This document shows, in pieces, positions 42,658-52,303 of a DNA stretch of 64,000 nt. Source of the DNA: Chryseobacterium lathyri (GTDB lineage: Bacteria > Bacteroidota > Bacteroidia > Flavobacteriales > Weeksellaceae). Where the stretch lies: contig NZ_QNFY01000006.1 of NCBI RefSeq assembly GCF_003290185.1, forward strand, positions 186,001 through 250,000, given 5' to 3'. The first letter of the stretch is position 1; each line of letters starts with the position of its first letter. The notes beneath the pieces were generated by a model. The model ran no database searches, was not told where the DNA came from, and saw only the letters and a program-made list of their open reading frames with translations. A program made the position numbers and the translations under genes.

Positions 42658-43307
42658 ATAGCTAAATTTTTAATATCCCTAATTTCCAAGGTAGATGTAG
42701 GATAGCCTCTATGTACGGCATTGATCATTGCTCTACCTACTTCATGTAAAGTTAATGATTTTGAAGGTAATAAAACAGGAAAAACCCAAATAAATGGTTT
42801 AAAGAACCATTTCACATTAATCTGACCTTCAACGGGTTTCATGAATCCGGGGCGGAAATTGAAGGCGTTTCTGAAACCCATTTTTTTCAAAGCATTTTCT
42901 GTCCTGCCTTTTACCCTTGCCCACATGAGCTTTCCGCTTTCTGTACTGTCCGTAGATGCTCCTGAAACATAGTTGAAGACCATTTCCGGATTTTGGTTCA
43001 GAACTGCTTGGGCAAAATGAATCGTAGTATCGTAGGTGATTTTCGTGTAATCTTCTTCGCTCATTCCCACGCTGCTGATTCCTGCACAGAAGAAACAGGC
43101 ATCATAGCCTTTAAGATTTTCATCATTCAGAGATATGGACAGGAAGTCCGGAACTAAATATTCTTTGAGTTTAGCATGTGTTTTTCCGGAAGGCTTTCTG
43201 CTTACACTTAATATTTCGGAAACATTAGGATTTTCAAGGCATTCCATTAGAACACCTTCACCTACCATACCGGTCGCACCTGTAAGAATTATTTTAATCG
43301 GATTCAT
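42654..43307 (-). CDS. NAD(P)-binding Rossmann-fold oxidoreductase (HTATIP2-like)
   Basis: The 217-residue protein begins with the nucleotide-binding motif ILTGATGMVGEGVL and continues as an atypical SDR (NAD(P)H-binding, HTATIP2/YbjT group) with NYVSGASTDSTESG in the position of the active-site serine. It lacks a clear YxxxK; a role as a redox sensor or reductase is open. Its stop overlaps the start of the 51-residue membrane peptide by four bases. Confidence 0.85.
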   Translation of the reverse strand: MNPIKIILTGATGMVGEGVLMECLENPNVSEILSVSRKPSGKTHAKLKEYLVPDFLSISLNDENLKGYDACFFCAGISSVGMSEEDYTKITYDTTIHFAQAVLNQNPEMVFNYVSGASTDSTESGKLMWARVKGRTENALKKMGFRNAFNFRPGFMKPVEGQINVKWFFKPFIWVFPVLLPSKSLTLHEVGRAMINAVHRGYPTSTLEIRDIKNLAI

Positions 43308-43425
43308 TTTTTTCTGTTGATATTATGTATGACGTACTACGTTTAGTTTTACTTTAAATGTACAGTAAAAATTTTACAATTTGAAAGATAATACTAAAGA
43401 GTAGCTTTAGAGGATGAAACCTTCC

Positions 43426-43521
43426 GTCATTGTAAATGATGTGAGCAATCTTTTAATAATCTTAATCACTGGGATACTTTTAATGTTTTAAAAATTTAAA
43501 GATTGAGATTGCTTCAATGAC
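43426..43521. repeat. Imperfect palindrome of GTCATTG/GCAATC elements
   Basis: GTCATTG (43426-43432) with GCAATC (43445-43450) is mirrored by GATTGC (43507-43512) and CAATGAC (43515-43521). It belongs to the same family as the repeats at 14759 and 17499. No gene is seen in the 270-base spacer. Confidence 0.6.
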
Positions 43522-43529
43522 ATAAAAAT

Positions 43530-43556
43530 AAAACCAGCCAAATGATAGCTGGTTTT
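43530..43556 (-). terminator. Terminator of the ppk1-ppx operon
   Basis: AAAACCAGC (43530-43538) pairs with GCTGGTTTT (43548-43556) around a 9-base loop; a T-rich tract follows on the minus strand. Confidence 0.8.
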
Positions 43557-43577
43557 CAAATAATATAGAGTAGAAAT

Positions 43578-44462
43578 TTACTTTTTTTCGTGCAACTGGC
43601 TGTAGATATTGTGGATAAGCCCATCAGCTACAGAAATTTTGGGAACAAATATCCTGTTGATATCCGACCAGGACATGACGTTATTGAAGATCCTGAGAGC
43701 ATGAACCAGAACATCGGCTCTGTCTTCTCTGAGGGTATGCTTGGTCATCCTTTCCTCTACAGAAAGCTCATTAAACTCCTTATAAACCTTTTTAAGATGG
43801 GAAAGTGTCATCGGTTTGCCGTCTTTAGTCTTACTCATCGAGAAAACCTTATTGATATTTCCTCCGGAACCAATAGCTACCACAGGCTTTTTACTGACTA
43901 TATTCTTTTTGATCTCATCCTTCATTTCCTGCCAGTTTTCCGGAGTTACCAGATTGTTTAGAAGACGGATGGTTCCGATATTGAAGGATTTTTCGTAGAC
44001 CATTTTTCCGTTTTCGTAAAAAGTAAGTTCCGTGGAACCTCCTCCCACGTCAATGTACAGATAGGCAAACTCTTTATCAAGACCTTCAGCAACATGGTTT
44101 TCATAGATAAGGGTAGCTTCCTCGTCACCGGAAATAATTTCTATATTGATTCCCGAAGTTTCCTGAACCCGTCTGATGATTTCATTTCCATTGGAGGCAT
44201 CACGCATGGCACTGGTGGCGCAGGCACGGTAATGCTCTACTTTATAGATCTTCATAAGGTCGCTGAAAATTTTCATAGAATCGACGACCATTTTTTCTCT
44301 TTCCTCACCAATCATTCCCATGGTGAAGACATCCATACCCAACCTCAAAGGAATTCTTAAAAGATTTAGTTTTATAAATTCAGGTTTCCTGTTGCTGATC
44401 TTTACTTCATTGATCAGAAGTCTGGCGGCGTTGCTTCCTATATCTATCGCTGCAATCTTCAT
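43578..44462 (-). CDS. Exopolyphosphatase (Ppx/GppA family)
   Basis: The 294-residue protein has the ASKHA ATPase-fold motifs AIDIGSNAARLLI and DVGGGSTELTFYENG, with the catalytic region around GDEEATLIYE. It corresponds to the N-terminal catalytic domain only and is much shorter than E. coli Ppx (513 residues), without the HD-like C-terminal part. It hydrolyses terminal phosphate of polyphosphate or converts pppGpp to ppGpp. Its ATG overlaps the stop of ppk1 by four bases, so synthesis and breakdown of polyphosphate are made from one message. Confidence 0.92.
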   Translation of the reverse strand: MKIAAIDIGSNAARLLINEVKISNRKPEFIKLNLLRIPLRLGMDVFTMGMIGEEREKMVVDSMKIFSDLMKIYKVEHYRACATSAMRDASNGNEIIRRVQETSGINIEIISGDEEATLIYENHVAEGLDKEFAYLYIDVGGGSTELTFYENGKMVYEKSFNIGTIRLLNNLVTPENWQEMKDEIKKNIVSKKPVVAIGSGGNINKVFSMSKTKDGKPMTLSHLKKVYKEFNELSVEERMTKHTLREDRADVLVHALRIFNNVMSWSDINRIFVPKISVADGLIHNIYSQLHEKK

Positions 44463-46531
44463 TTTTTGCTTGTTTTAGCTTTTAAATATTTGTAGGTTTC
44501 TATTTGAGAACGGCATTCCTTTTTATCATTCCTCACATACTCGTTGCTCAATTTTTTGTCTAAAATACGAGCTTTTACGTTATCTCTTAACTGAATGTCG
44601 AGAATATCTTTCAATTCCTTCTTCAGTTCCTTGTCTGTGATCTTTGCAGCCGCTTCAATTCTGTAGTCCAGATTTCGGGTCATCCAGTCGGCAGATGAGA
44701 TGTAAATGTCTTCTGCACCTTTATTATAAAAATACATAACCCTTGCATGCTCCAGGTATTCGTCGACAATACTTATTGCCTTTATTTTTTCTTTAAACTC
44801 TTTTTGATTGACGGGGCAGTAAATTCCTCTTACGATCGTTTTTGTAATGACTCCGGCTTTTGCAGCTTCGTAAAGCTTTTCAATAAGGGCTCTGTCACTC
44901 ATGGAATTGGCCTTAACGATGATCTCTGCCCTTCTTCCTGCTTTGGCTTCTTCGATTTCCTTATCTATCTGGTGAACGATCTTTTCGCGCATGAACTGTG
45001 GACAGATCATTAAATTTTTACAGGTTTTCAGAATCGGAAGAAAATCATCTTTTGGTTTTTTCAGGACATTAAATACTTTATTGATATCCGCCATGATGCC
45101 ACGGTCTGAAGTCATCAATAAATGATCACCATATATTTTTGCCGTTTTTTCATTGAAGTTCCCGGTGCTTACAAAACCATACTGGAGTGTTTTATTGTGT
45201 GCTCTTTTTTTGATGACACAAAGCTTAGCGTGTACTTTTTTATTCGGGAGGCCTACCAACACGGTAATTCCCTCAGGCTCAAACATTTCTTTCCACTTAA
45301 GATTGGATTCTTCATCAAACCTTGCCTGAAGTTCCAGCATGACCGTTACTTCTTTACCATTTCTGGCGGCGTAGATCAGGGCATTGCTAATCTTTGAGTT
45401 GCTGGCAAGGCGATAAGCAGTGATCTGGATAGATTTTACATCCGGGTCCATGGCAGCTTCGCGTAAAAGATCGATTACAGGATTATATTTGTGATAAGGA
45501 AAAGTAAGCAGAACATCTTTTTTTAAGATAACATCAGTCACTCTTTCTCCGTTTTCAAAAGCCTGATGGGTAAAAGAAGATCTTTCCTCTGGTCTTTCAT
45601 ACGTTTCAAAAACATCAGGAAAATCCATAAAATGTTTAAAATTATGAATTTTTCCTCCCGGAATAATGCTGTCTTTTTTTGTTAAATTCAATTTTCGGAT
45701 AAGAAGTTCCAGTAAAGCCTTGTCCATATCCTTATCAAAAACAAAACGGGTAGGTTTTCCCTTTCTTCTGTTTTTAAGTCCCTTTTCTATTTTTTCTGCA
45801 AAATTGGTCCGGATATCATTGTCAAGATCCAGTTCAGCATCTTTCGTTACTTTAAAGGCATTGGCAGAAAATTCGTCATAGCCAAAATAAGAAAAAATAT
45901 GCGGAAGGTTGAATGTAATAACATCTTCAAGCAGCATAACGTTTTTTTCTTCCGGATCTTCCGTAGGCAGCAGGACAAATCTTCCTACAAAACGTGACGG
46001 AATTTCAATAATTGCATAATTGCTGGAATACTGCCAGTCTTTTTTTCTCATGGCGACACCCAGATAGAGGCTTTTATCCCTCAGATAAGGCATCGGAGTA
46101 TTTTCATGAAGCAGGATAGGGATCACATTGGATTCTACTATTTCATCAAAATATTGTCTCACGAATTCCTTCTGTTTGGCGGTCAGGTTCTTAGAGGTTT
46201 TAATAGAAACCTTAAGTCCCGCCATTTCAGCTTGAATATGCTTCCAGGTTTTATCAAAATTCTGCTGTTGTCTGATCACAATTTCGTTAATACGCTGAAG
46301 AATCTTTGATGGTGGCTGATAGAAAGATTCAGCGATTACTTTTTCTTTAAAATCCATTGCCCGCTTTAACCCTGCCACACGTACTCTGAAAAATTCATCT
46401 AAATTGTTGGAGAAAATTCCCAGGAAGCGTATTCTTAAATGTAAGGGGACATTTTCATCCATAGCTTCCTGTAAAACCCTTTCATTGAAAGCAAGCCATG
46501 TAATATCTCGCGGATTGAAGTGTACTGACAT
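44459..46531 (-). CDS. ppk1: Polyphosphate kinase 1
   Basis: The 690-residue protein is full length, with the four PPK1 domains: N-terminal (RDITWLAFNERVLQEAMD), head, and the two phospholipase D-like C-terminal domains with KKVHAKLCVIKKR (the autophosphorylated histidine region), STGNFNEKTAKIYGDH and SSADWMTRNLDYRIE. It makes polyphosphate from ATP reversibly at the membrane. It forms an operon with the exopolyphosphatase gene. Confidence 0.96.
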   Translation of the reverse strand: MSVHFNPRDITWLAFNERVLQEAMDENVPLHLRIRFLGIFSNNLDEFFRVRVAGLKRAMDFKEKVIAESFYQPPSKILQRINEIVIRQQQNFDKTWKHIQAEMAGLKVSIKTSKNLTAKQKEFVRQYFDEIVESNVIPILLHENTPMPYLRDKSLYLGVAMRKKDWQYSSNYAIIEIPSRFVGRFVLLPTEDPEEKNVMLLEDVITFNLPHIFSYFGYDEFSANAFKVTKDAELDLDNDIRTNFAEKIEKGLKNRRKGKPTRFVFDKDMDKALLELLIRKLNLTKKDSIIPGGKIHNFKHFMDFPDVFETYERPEERSSFTHQAFENGERVTDVILKKDVLLTFPYHKYNPVIDLLREAAMDPDVKSIQITAYRLASNSKISNALIYAARNGKEVTVMLELQARFDEESNLKWKEMFEPEGITVLVGLPNKKVHAKLCVIKKRAHNKTLQYGFVSTGNFNEKTAKIYGDHLLMTSDRGIMADINKVFNVLKKPKDDFLPILKTCKNLMICPQFMREKIVHQIDKEIEEAKAGRRAEIIVKANSMSDRALIEKLYEAAKAGVITKTIVRGIYCPVNQKEFKEKIKAISIVDEYLEHARVMYFYNKGAEDIYISSADWMTRNLDYRIEAAAKITDKELKKELKDILDIQLRDNVKARILDKKLSNEYVRNDKKECRSQIETYKYLKAKTSKK

Positions 46532-46788
46532 TCTAAAGTTTATATTTTATCAAAAATAGCAATTCGTACAGTTTAATCTGATATTTCTAAGGTTAAACTT
46601 TGATTAATTTTTTAATATTCTCAATGTTCAAACTGTCTTGAATAGTACAATTTAACATAATCTGGCGGATGTTGTTTACTTTGACCATTTTTGATTCTGT
46701 CATTTTGTCACAAAATAGGATATGGTACAGATATTGAGAAATTGAGAGTGTAAATTAAAATATAAAAATTAGAAAAAATATAAATATT

Positions 46789-48687
46789 ATGAGTAAAATA
46801 ATTGGAATTGACTTAGGAACAACCAACTCATGTGTTGCTGTAATGGAGGGTAAAGACCCTGTTGTTATCCCTAACGCGGAAGGTAAAAGAACGACTCCAT
46901 CTATCGTAGCATTTACAGAAGATGGTGAGAGAAAAGTAGGGGATCCTGCAAAAAGACAGGCTGTAACGAATCCAAAGAAAACTGTATACTCTATCAAAAG
47001 ATTTATCGGAACTCATTTTAAGGAAGATGCTAAAGAAATTTCAAGAGTACCTTATGAAGTAGTATCCGGACCAAACGATACGGCAAAAGTAAAAATCGAC
47101 GACAGAGAATATACACCACAGGAAATTTCAGCAATGATACTTCAGAAAATGAAGAAGACAGCTGAAGATTATCTTGGACAGGAAGTAACAAGAGCGGTAA
47201 TCACGGTTCCTGCATATTTTAACGATGCACAGAGACAGGCTACTAAAGAAGCTGGAGAAATCGCAGGTCTTAAAGTAGAAAGAATCATCAACGAGCCTAC
47301 AGCTGCTGCATTGGCTTACGGTTTGGATAAAAACCATAAAGACCAGAAGATTGCTGTATATGACCTTGGTGGAGGTACTTTCGATATCTCTATCCTTGAT
47401 TTAGGTGACGGAGTATTCGAAGTATTATCTACTAACGGTGATACACACTTAGGAGGTGATGACTTTGATGATGTGATCATCAACTGGATGGCAGATGAAT
47501 TCAAGGCTGAAGAAGGGGTAGATCTTAAATCTGATGCTATTGCACTTCAGAGATTAAAAGAAGCTGCTGAAAAAGCAAAAATCGAGTTATCTTCTTCTGC
47601 TCAGACAGAGATCAACTTACCTTATATCACAGCGACAGCGACAGGTCCTAAGCACTTGGTAAAGACTTTAACTAAAGCTAAATTCGAGCAATTGGCTTCA
47701 GATTTAGTAAGAAGATCTATGGAGCCGGTAGCAAAAGCATTGAAAGATGCAGGTTTATCAACTTCTGATATCGATGAGGTAATCCTGGTAGGTGGTTCTA
47801 CAAGAATCCCGATCATTCAGGAAGAAGTGGAAAAATTCTTTGGTAAAAAACCTTCAAAAGGAGTTAACCCGGATGAGGTAGTAGCTGTTGGAGCTGCAAT
47901 CCAAGGAGGAGTATTGACAGGAGACGTAAAAGATGTATTGCTTCTTGACGTTACACCACTTTCTCTAGGTATTGAAACAATGGGTTCTGTATTCACGAAA
48001 TTAATTGAAGCGAACACTACGATCCCAACTAAAAAATCTGAAGTATTCTCTACAGCTTCTGATAACCAGCCGGCTGTAAGCATCAGAGTAGGACAGGGAG
48101 AAAGACCAATGTTCAACGATAATAAAGAAATCGGAAGATTTGATCTTGCAGATATTCCACCTGCACCAAGAGGAGTTCCTCAGATCGAAGTAACTTTCGA
48201 TATTGACGCCAACGGTATCCTAAGCGTTTCTGCGAAGGATAAAGGTACCGGAAAAGAGCAGACGATTAAGATCCAGGCTTCTTCAGGTCTTTCTGACGAA
48301 GAAATCGAAAGAATGAAGAAAGAAGCTCAGGAAAACTCTGCAGCAGATGCTAAGAAAAAAGAAGAAGTTGAAATCTTCAACAAAGCTGACGGATTGATCT
48401 TCCAGACTGAAAAGCAGTTAAAAGAATTCGGAGAAAAGCTGTCTGCTGACAAAAAAGCAGCTATTGAAGCAGCTCACGGAGAATTGAAAACAGCTTTCGA
48501 AGCTAAAAACGCAGATGATGTGAAGGCTAAAACTGAAGCTTTAGATGCAGCATGGATGGCTGCTTCAGAAGAACTGTATGCAGCAGGACAGCAGGCTCAG
48601 GGTGCAGATGCAGGAGCTCAGAATCCTGGAGGAAATGCAGGAAGTGCTGATGATGTACAGGATGCAGACTTCGAAGAAGTCAAGTAA
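46789..48687 (+). CDS. dnaK: Chaperone protein DnaK (Hsp70)
   Basis: The 632-residue Hsp70 has the ATPase domain ([16 protein letters not shown] at the start, [16 protein letters not shown] and VGGSTRIP), the linker [15 protein letters not shown], the substrate-binding domain and a helical lid, ending in a Gly/Ala/Gln-rich tail with DADFEEVK. It folds and protects proteins with DnaJ and GrpE, which are not in this window. The 257 bases upstream contain no CIRCE inverted repeat that I can see; nor is a clear TAnnTTTG box obvious, so regulation remains unread. Confidence 0.98.
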   Translation: MSKIIGIDLGTTNSCVAVMEGKDPVVIPNAEGKRTTPSIVAFTEDGERKVGDPAKRQAVTNPKKTVYSIKRFIGTHFKEDAKEISRVPYEVVSGPNDTAKVKIDDREYTPQEISAMILQKMKKTAEDYLGQEVTRAVITVPAYFNDAQRQATKEAGEIAGLKVERIINEPTAAALAYGLDKNHKDQKIAVYDLGGGTFDISILDLGDGVFEVLSTNGDTHLGGDDFDDVIINWMADEFKAEEGVDLKSDAIALQRLKEAAEKAKIELSSSAQTEINLPYITATATGPKHLVKTLTKAKFEQLASDLVRRSMEPVAKALKDAGLSTSDIDEVILVGGSTRIPIIQEEVEKFFGKKPSKGVNPDEVVAVGAAIQGGVLTGDVKDVLLLDVTPLSLGIETMGSVFTKLIEANTTIPTKKSEVFSTASDNQPAVSIRVGQGERPMFNDNKEIGRFDLADIPPAPRGVPQIEVTFDIDANGILSVSAKDKGTGKEQTIKIQASSGLSDEEIERMKKEAQENSAADAKKKEEVEIFNKADGLIFQTEKQLKEFGEKLSADKKAAIEAAHGELKTAFEAKNADDVKAKTEALDAAWMAASEELYAAGQQAQGADAGAQNPGGNAGSADDVQDADFEEVK

Positions 48688-48729
48688 GTAGCAATTATCA
48701 TCGGTTAATATCGATTAAAATAAATTATC

Positions 48730-48767
48730 AAATCGCTGTAAATTTAATGTTTACGGCGATTTTTTAT
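48730..48767 (+). terminator. Terminator after dnaK
   Basis: AAATCGCTGTAAA and TTTACGGCGATTT pair with one T-G wobble, followed by T residues. Confidence 0.8.
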
Positions 48768-48977
48768 TTTACATTTTTCATTAATAATTGATTTTAATCG
48801 ATATTTACTGTAAATTTATATTTTACTTGTATCGAGCGATATTTAGATAGTATGTGCGTCTTATGCACCTTAATAGAATTTAAGACTCAAAAAACAGAGA
48901 ATGTTCAAGATGTTATTTCATAATGGGATAGTTCATATATCTTTGCAGTCTAAATTTAAAATACTTTAAATAAAACC

Positions 48978-50189
48978 ATGAAATCATTTTACAGTTCTCT
49001 CATCTTACTTTTATTTTCATTCTTTGTTCAAGCACAGAATTACGATCGCTTTAGCACTGGATTTTCAGAAACCATATCTTCAAAAATATTGGGAGAAGAT
49101 CGGGAAATTCTAATACATATTCCAAACAGTAATGGTGGAAGCAAAATAAAAGACAGAGGTCGTTACCCAGTAATTTATTTGTTGGACGGTAATGATAATT
49201 TTAATAGTGTCGTAAGTATTACCGAGCACATGGAAGAAACAAGCCTAGCTCCGCCAATGATTGTAGTTGGGATAGTACATTCTAATAGAATGAGTGAATT
49301 GACAACAAACTCTGATGAAGAATTTAAAGGATTTGTCGGTAAAGGAGAAAACTTTATGTCTTTTGTTGAAAAGGAGCTTATTCCTTATATTGATTCAACT
49401 TATCCTACCACATCATATAAGACATTTATAGGTCATTCAGTAGGAGGTTTAACAGTGATTAATACATTACTTCATAAACCTAATTTGTTTAATTCGTATG
49501 CTTCTCTAGACGGAGCATTGTGGTGGAATAAGGCAAAGGTTGTAGAGGATGCTAAAAGCATTTTAGCCAATCAGAATTATGAAGGAAAGACATTGTATAT
49601 TGCTATGGCTAATCGGTTGGAAAAAGGAGTTGATACGGTAAGTGTGATGAAAGATACGAGCGGGAGTACAGATCTTATCAGGGCAAACTTAAGGTTTATA
49701 GAGGAACTTAAAAAATCGAATCGAAATCAGCTACGTTACAAATACAAATTTTACGAAAATGATAACCATCCATCAGTAAGACTGATCGGTGAATATGATG
49801 CACTTCGATATATCTTTGATTTTTATCGCCTTAAGATTTATGACAGTGAGATGGGCGATCCAAACTTTAAACTAGATTCAATAGTAGTTGCTCACTACGA
49901 AAATGTATCTAAACAAATGGGGTATATTGTGAATCCAAATGAGAATTTGGTCAATAATTTTGGGTATCAGATGATGGCAAATAAGCAATTCAAAAAAGCA
50001 GAATCATTATTTAAACTAAATATTATAAACAATCCCAAAAGTTGGAATTGCTACGATTCTATTGGAGATCTTTACCTTGCCATGGGAAACAAAGCAAAGG
50101 CAATAGAATCATTTAAAAAAGCGTTGACGCTAAAAGAAATTCCGGAAACAAAAGAAAAGTTGGAAACGTTGTTGAAAGAAAAGAAATAA
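48978..50189 (+). CDS. Secreted alpha/beta-hydrolase esterase with TPR tail
   Basis: The 403-residue protein has a signal peptide (ending FFVQAQ), an esterase D/enterochelin-esterase-like domain (about 25-290) with PVIYLLDGN and the nucleophile serine in FIGHSVGGLTV, and a C-terminal region (about 320-400) with two tetratricopeptide repeats (LFKLNIINNPKSWNCYDSIG and KAIESFKKALTLKEI). The histidine is probably in NDNHPSV. Substrate may be an ester such as an acylated sugar or siderophore; this is open. A -7 box TATCTTTG is at 48938-48945. Codon use is more AT-rich than in dnaK. Confidence 0.87.
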   Translation: MKSFYSSLILLLFSFFVQAQNYDRFSTGFSETISSKILGEDREILIHIPNSNGGSKIKDRGRYPVIYLLDGNDNFNSVVSITEHMEETSLAPPMIVVGIVHSNRMSELTTNSDEEFKGFVGKGENFMSFVEKELIPYIDSTYPTTSYKTFIGHSVGGLTVINTLLHKPNLFNSYASLDGALWWNKAKVVEDAKSILANQNYEGKTLYIAMANRLEKGVDTVSVMKDTSGSTDLIRANLRFIEELKKSNRNQLRYKYKFYENDNHPSVRLIGEYDALRYIFDFYRLKIYDSEMGDPNFKLDSIVVAHYENVSKQMGYIVNPNENLVNNFGYQMMANKQFKKAESLFKLNIINNPKSWNCYDSIGDLYLAMGNKAKAIESFKKALTLKEIPETKEKLETLLKEKK

Positions 50190-50308
50190 AATGATAGGCT
50201 TAAAATCTTTGCTAAGTCTTATCATTTTGTATCATAAAATTTAATTAACGATTTACAATGGGAATTATTTTCGAAAAAGTAAAATAAGGATTAATAATCC
50301 CAGACTAT

Positions 50309-50340
50309 AAAAATCCCCGAACTCATGTTTGGGGATTTTT
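50309..50340 (+). terminator. Terminator after the esterase gene
   Basis: AAAATCCCC (50310-50318) pairs with GGGGATTTT (50331-50339), with a T tract after it. Confidence 0.85.
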
Positions 50341-50428
50341 GTTTTTTAAATACATTTTTTCTAAATAAATGAAATATAGATATTCACTTTTATGTAAATT
50401 AGTATCAGTAAACCAAACCAAAATTTAA

Positions 50429-50947
50429 ATGAAATTTTTTAAAGTGATCATCGTAGCATCTTTATTCCTGTTTCAGCTGAATGCTGCTCAGGAAAAAGCC
50501 GATATAGAATTGAATAAAGCTCTTGCAGAAGCCAAAACCCAAAAGAAAAATGTTTTGCTGGTATTTCACGCTTCATGGTGTGGCTGGTGCAAACTGATGG
50601 AAAAGAATATGAATCTTCCTGAAACAAAGCCTATTTTCGACAAGAAATTTGTAACGACTTATATTGATGTTCAGGAAAGAGGAGAAAAGAAAAAGCTTGA
50701 AAATCCCGGCGGGCAGGAACTGATGAATACCTATAAAGGAGAAAATGCCGGACTTCCTTTCTGGCTGATATTAAATCCGAAAGGAGAAGTGCTTGCCGAT
50801 TCATTCGACAGTAAGGGGGAAAATTTGGGGTCACCCGCAACCCCTGAAGAAGTTTCTTCGTTTCTGGCCAAGTTGGAAAAGAGTTCAAAAATGAATAAAG
50901 AGGAACTTCAGATCATCCAGAAAGTCTTTGTGAAAAAAGATAAATAA
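50429..50947 (+). CDS. Periplasmic thioredoxin-fold protein
   Basis: The 172-residue protein has a signal peptide (MKFFKVIIVASLFLFQLNAA) and a thioredoxin fold with the redox centre WCGWC in FHASWCGWCKLMEKN, a Thioredoxin_7-type sequence, and the cis-proline region AGLPFWLILNPKGE. It is probably a periplasmic disulfide reductase or isomerase. It is a single gene; a partial hairpin CTCCCC...GGGGAG follows at about 50955-50980. Confidence 0.88.
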   Translation: MKFFKVIIVASLFLFQLNAAQEKADIELNKALAEAKTQKKNVLLVFHASWCGWCKLMEKNMNLPETKPIFDKKFVTTYIDVQERGEKKKLENPGGQELMNTYKGENAGLPFWLILNPKGEVLADSFDSKGENLGSPATPEEVSSFLAKLEKSSKMNKEELQIIQKVFVKKDK

Positions 50948-51239
50948 AAAGAAAACTCCCCTGGCAATTAGTCGGGGGAGGTTGTTCTCAGATCAAATAA
51001 ATGTATGAAAGGATATTTCTATGATCTGATTACACATCGTCAAAATTTGTAAATTTTTATAATCAGTAGCTGACTAAAGATCAGTATCTCCGATGATTAT
51101 CAGCAGCATCGGATCATTTTGTAAAAGTATGTATTTTGCACAATATGGTGAAATATAATTCAGTAAAATATCTGTAAAGCATAATATATTTCTGCCAAGT
51201 CTCCGTTTTGCCCAATATTTCAAAAAACTTAAATAAAAA
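50948..51239. other. Gene-free spacer
   Basis: Apart from a weak hairpin after the thioredoxin gene I see no open frame, repeat or RNA structure here; the sequence is AT-rich. Confidence 0.6.
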
Positions 51240-51266
51240 GCTCCTCAGACAAGATGCCTGAAGAGC
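51240..51266 (-). terminator. Terminator of the tandem-module operon
   Basis: GCTCCTCAG (51240-51248) pairs with CTGAAGAGC (51258-51266) with one mismatch; on the minus strand a run of T follows. Confidence 0.75.
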
Positions 51267-51287
51267 CTATTTACAAATTAAATTATT

Positions 51288-51683
51288 TTACTTACCGAAA
51301 AAGATCTCGTCCTGTTTCTGCTGCTCATGATAGATAAGCTGAAAATTATCAGGCATATTCTGATAAAGAAGCTTCCAGTGCTGGATCTTTGCATGTTTTT
51401 TAAAGCTCTCCAAAGATCTTACAAACAGGTTTTCAATGACGGTTCTTACATAAGAATCGCCGTTTCTGTAGATCCAGTCCATCAGTTTGATGTGATGGGC
51501 TACAATGTAGATCTTTGATTCCTGCAGCATATCCTTCAAATAATTGATGGTAGCCTGAATAACGCCGGCAAAGTTTTCCTGAACAGATAACTGTGTAATT
51601 TCATTTCGAAGTGGCGGATAGAAAAATTTTAAGTATTCAACGGCTATTTTCTTATTAATAGCCTGCATTTGTACTTTCATCAT
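51288..51683 (-). CDS. Helical protein of the tandem module (DUF7674-like), copy B
   Basis: The 131-residue protein has no signal peptide and looks all-helical. The segment IYRNGDSYVRTVIENLFVRS parallels IYTEGDIALKNAVEGVFIYS of the protein encoded at 51943-52299, so the two are paralogues; I believe the family is the one called DUF7674, but that name should be checked. Start: ATG at 51683 or 51680. It is the last gene of an operon in which each of these proteins follows a small membrane peptide. Function unknown. Confidence 0.7.
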   Translation of the reverse strand: MMKVQMQAINKKIAVEYLKFFYPPLRNEITQLSVQENFAGVIQATINYLKDMLQESKIYIVAHHIKLMDWIYRNGDSYVRTVIENLFVRSLESFKKHAKIQHWKLLYQNMPDNFQLIYHEQQKQDEIFFGK

Positions 51684-51731
51684 AACTAATATTTTTCAGT
51701 ACTTATCTTTCAGCGAAATGTATACCAAAAT

Positions 51732-51863
51732 TTACAGCATGGCAGCAAAAATAAAAACTCCTATAATCACTGCGATGTGAGTAGCCAATACCTCTGCATT
51801 GTGTCTGTTAGTCGTGGTTTTCAATGTTTTCCAGTCTGAAATTTTTCTGATTTTTGTTTTCAT
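51732..51863 (-). CDS. Small membrane peptide of the tandem module, copy B
   Basis: A 43-residue ORF from the ATG at 51863: basic N-terminus (MKTKIRKISDWKTLKTTTN) then one hydrophobic helix (LATHIAVIIGVFIFAAML) that ends the protein. The upstream frame extension to 51953 has no sensible N-terminus. It lies between the two helical-protein genes, 48 bases before copy B, and the same peptide-then-helical-protein order occurs at 52304-51943. The C-terminal helix and positive N-side predict N-in orientation. Confidence 0.65.
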   Translation of the reverse strand: MKTKIRKISDWKTLKTTTNRHNAEVLATHIAVIIGVFIFAAML

Positions 51864-51942
51864 AACGTATTGATTTTGAATGGTTTTAATTTTTGAATAA
51901 AAAATGCTTTTGTAATGAAACACATGAAATATGTAACAAAAT

Positions 51943-52299
51943 TTATGTGCCATGGTTGTAAATCTGTCTTGAATAGCTTTGCTGTAAATCTTTTGAAATG
52001 TGACTAAAGATCACTTTTCTATATTCTAGGGTGCAGAAAGCTGTAAAATTGTCCAGAGAATAAATGAAAACTCCTTCTACTGCGTTTTTTAATGCAATAT
52101 CTCCTTCTGTATAAATTTTGTCCATTTTCTGAAGACTTTTAAATAGAATACTCCTGTCATCCTGTCGGACCATATTTTTGATACGTTCTGTGAAAGTACG
52201 AATCACACTGTACGAGTTCTGGGGCATCGTTTTCGTAAGTTCGTTTTCAAAGTCAGGGATAATTTTTGAAATTTCCCGGACAGCTTCTGAATAGTTCAT
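51943..52299 (-). CDS. Helical protein of the tandem module (DUF7674-like), copy A
   Basis: The 118-residue helical protein (MNYSEAVREISKIIPDFENE) shares the IYxxGDxxxxxxxExxFxxSLxxF pattern with the protein encoded at 51288-51683. It has no signal peptide or membrane helix. Its ATG comes 4 bases after the stop of the 53-residue membrane peptide, close enough for coupled translation. Unknown function. Confidence 0.7.
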   Translation of the reverse strand: MNYSEAVREISKIIPDFENELTKTMPQNSYSVIRTFTERIKNMVRQDDRSILFKSLQKMDKIYTEGDIALKNAVEGVFIYSLDNFTAFCTLEYRKVIFSHISKDLQQSYSRQIYNHGT

Positions 52300-52303
52300 A
52301 TGA

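Noticed and set aside
46532..46788. A CIRCE or other heat-shock operator before dnaK
   Set aside because: I found no 9-bp inverted repeat with the CIRCE sequence in this spacer.
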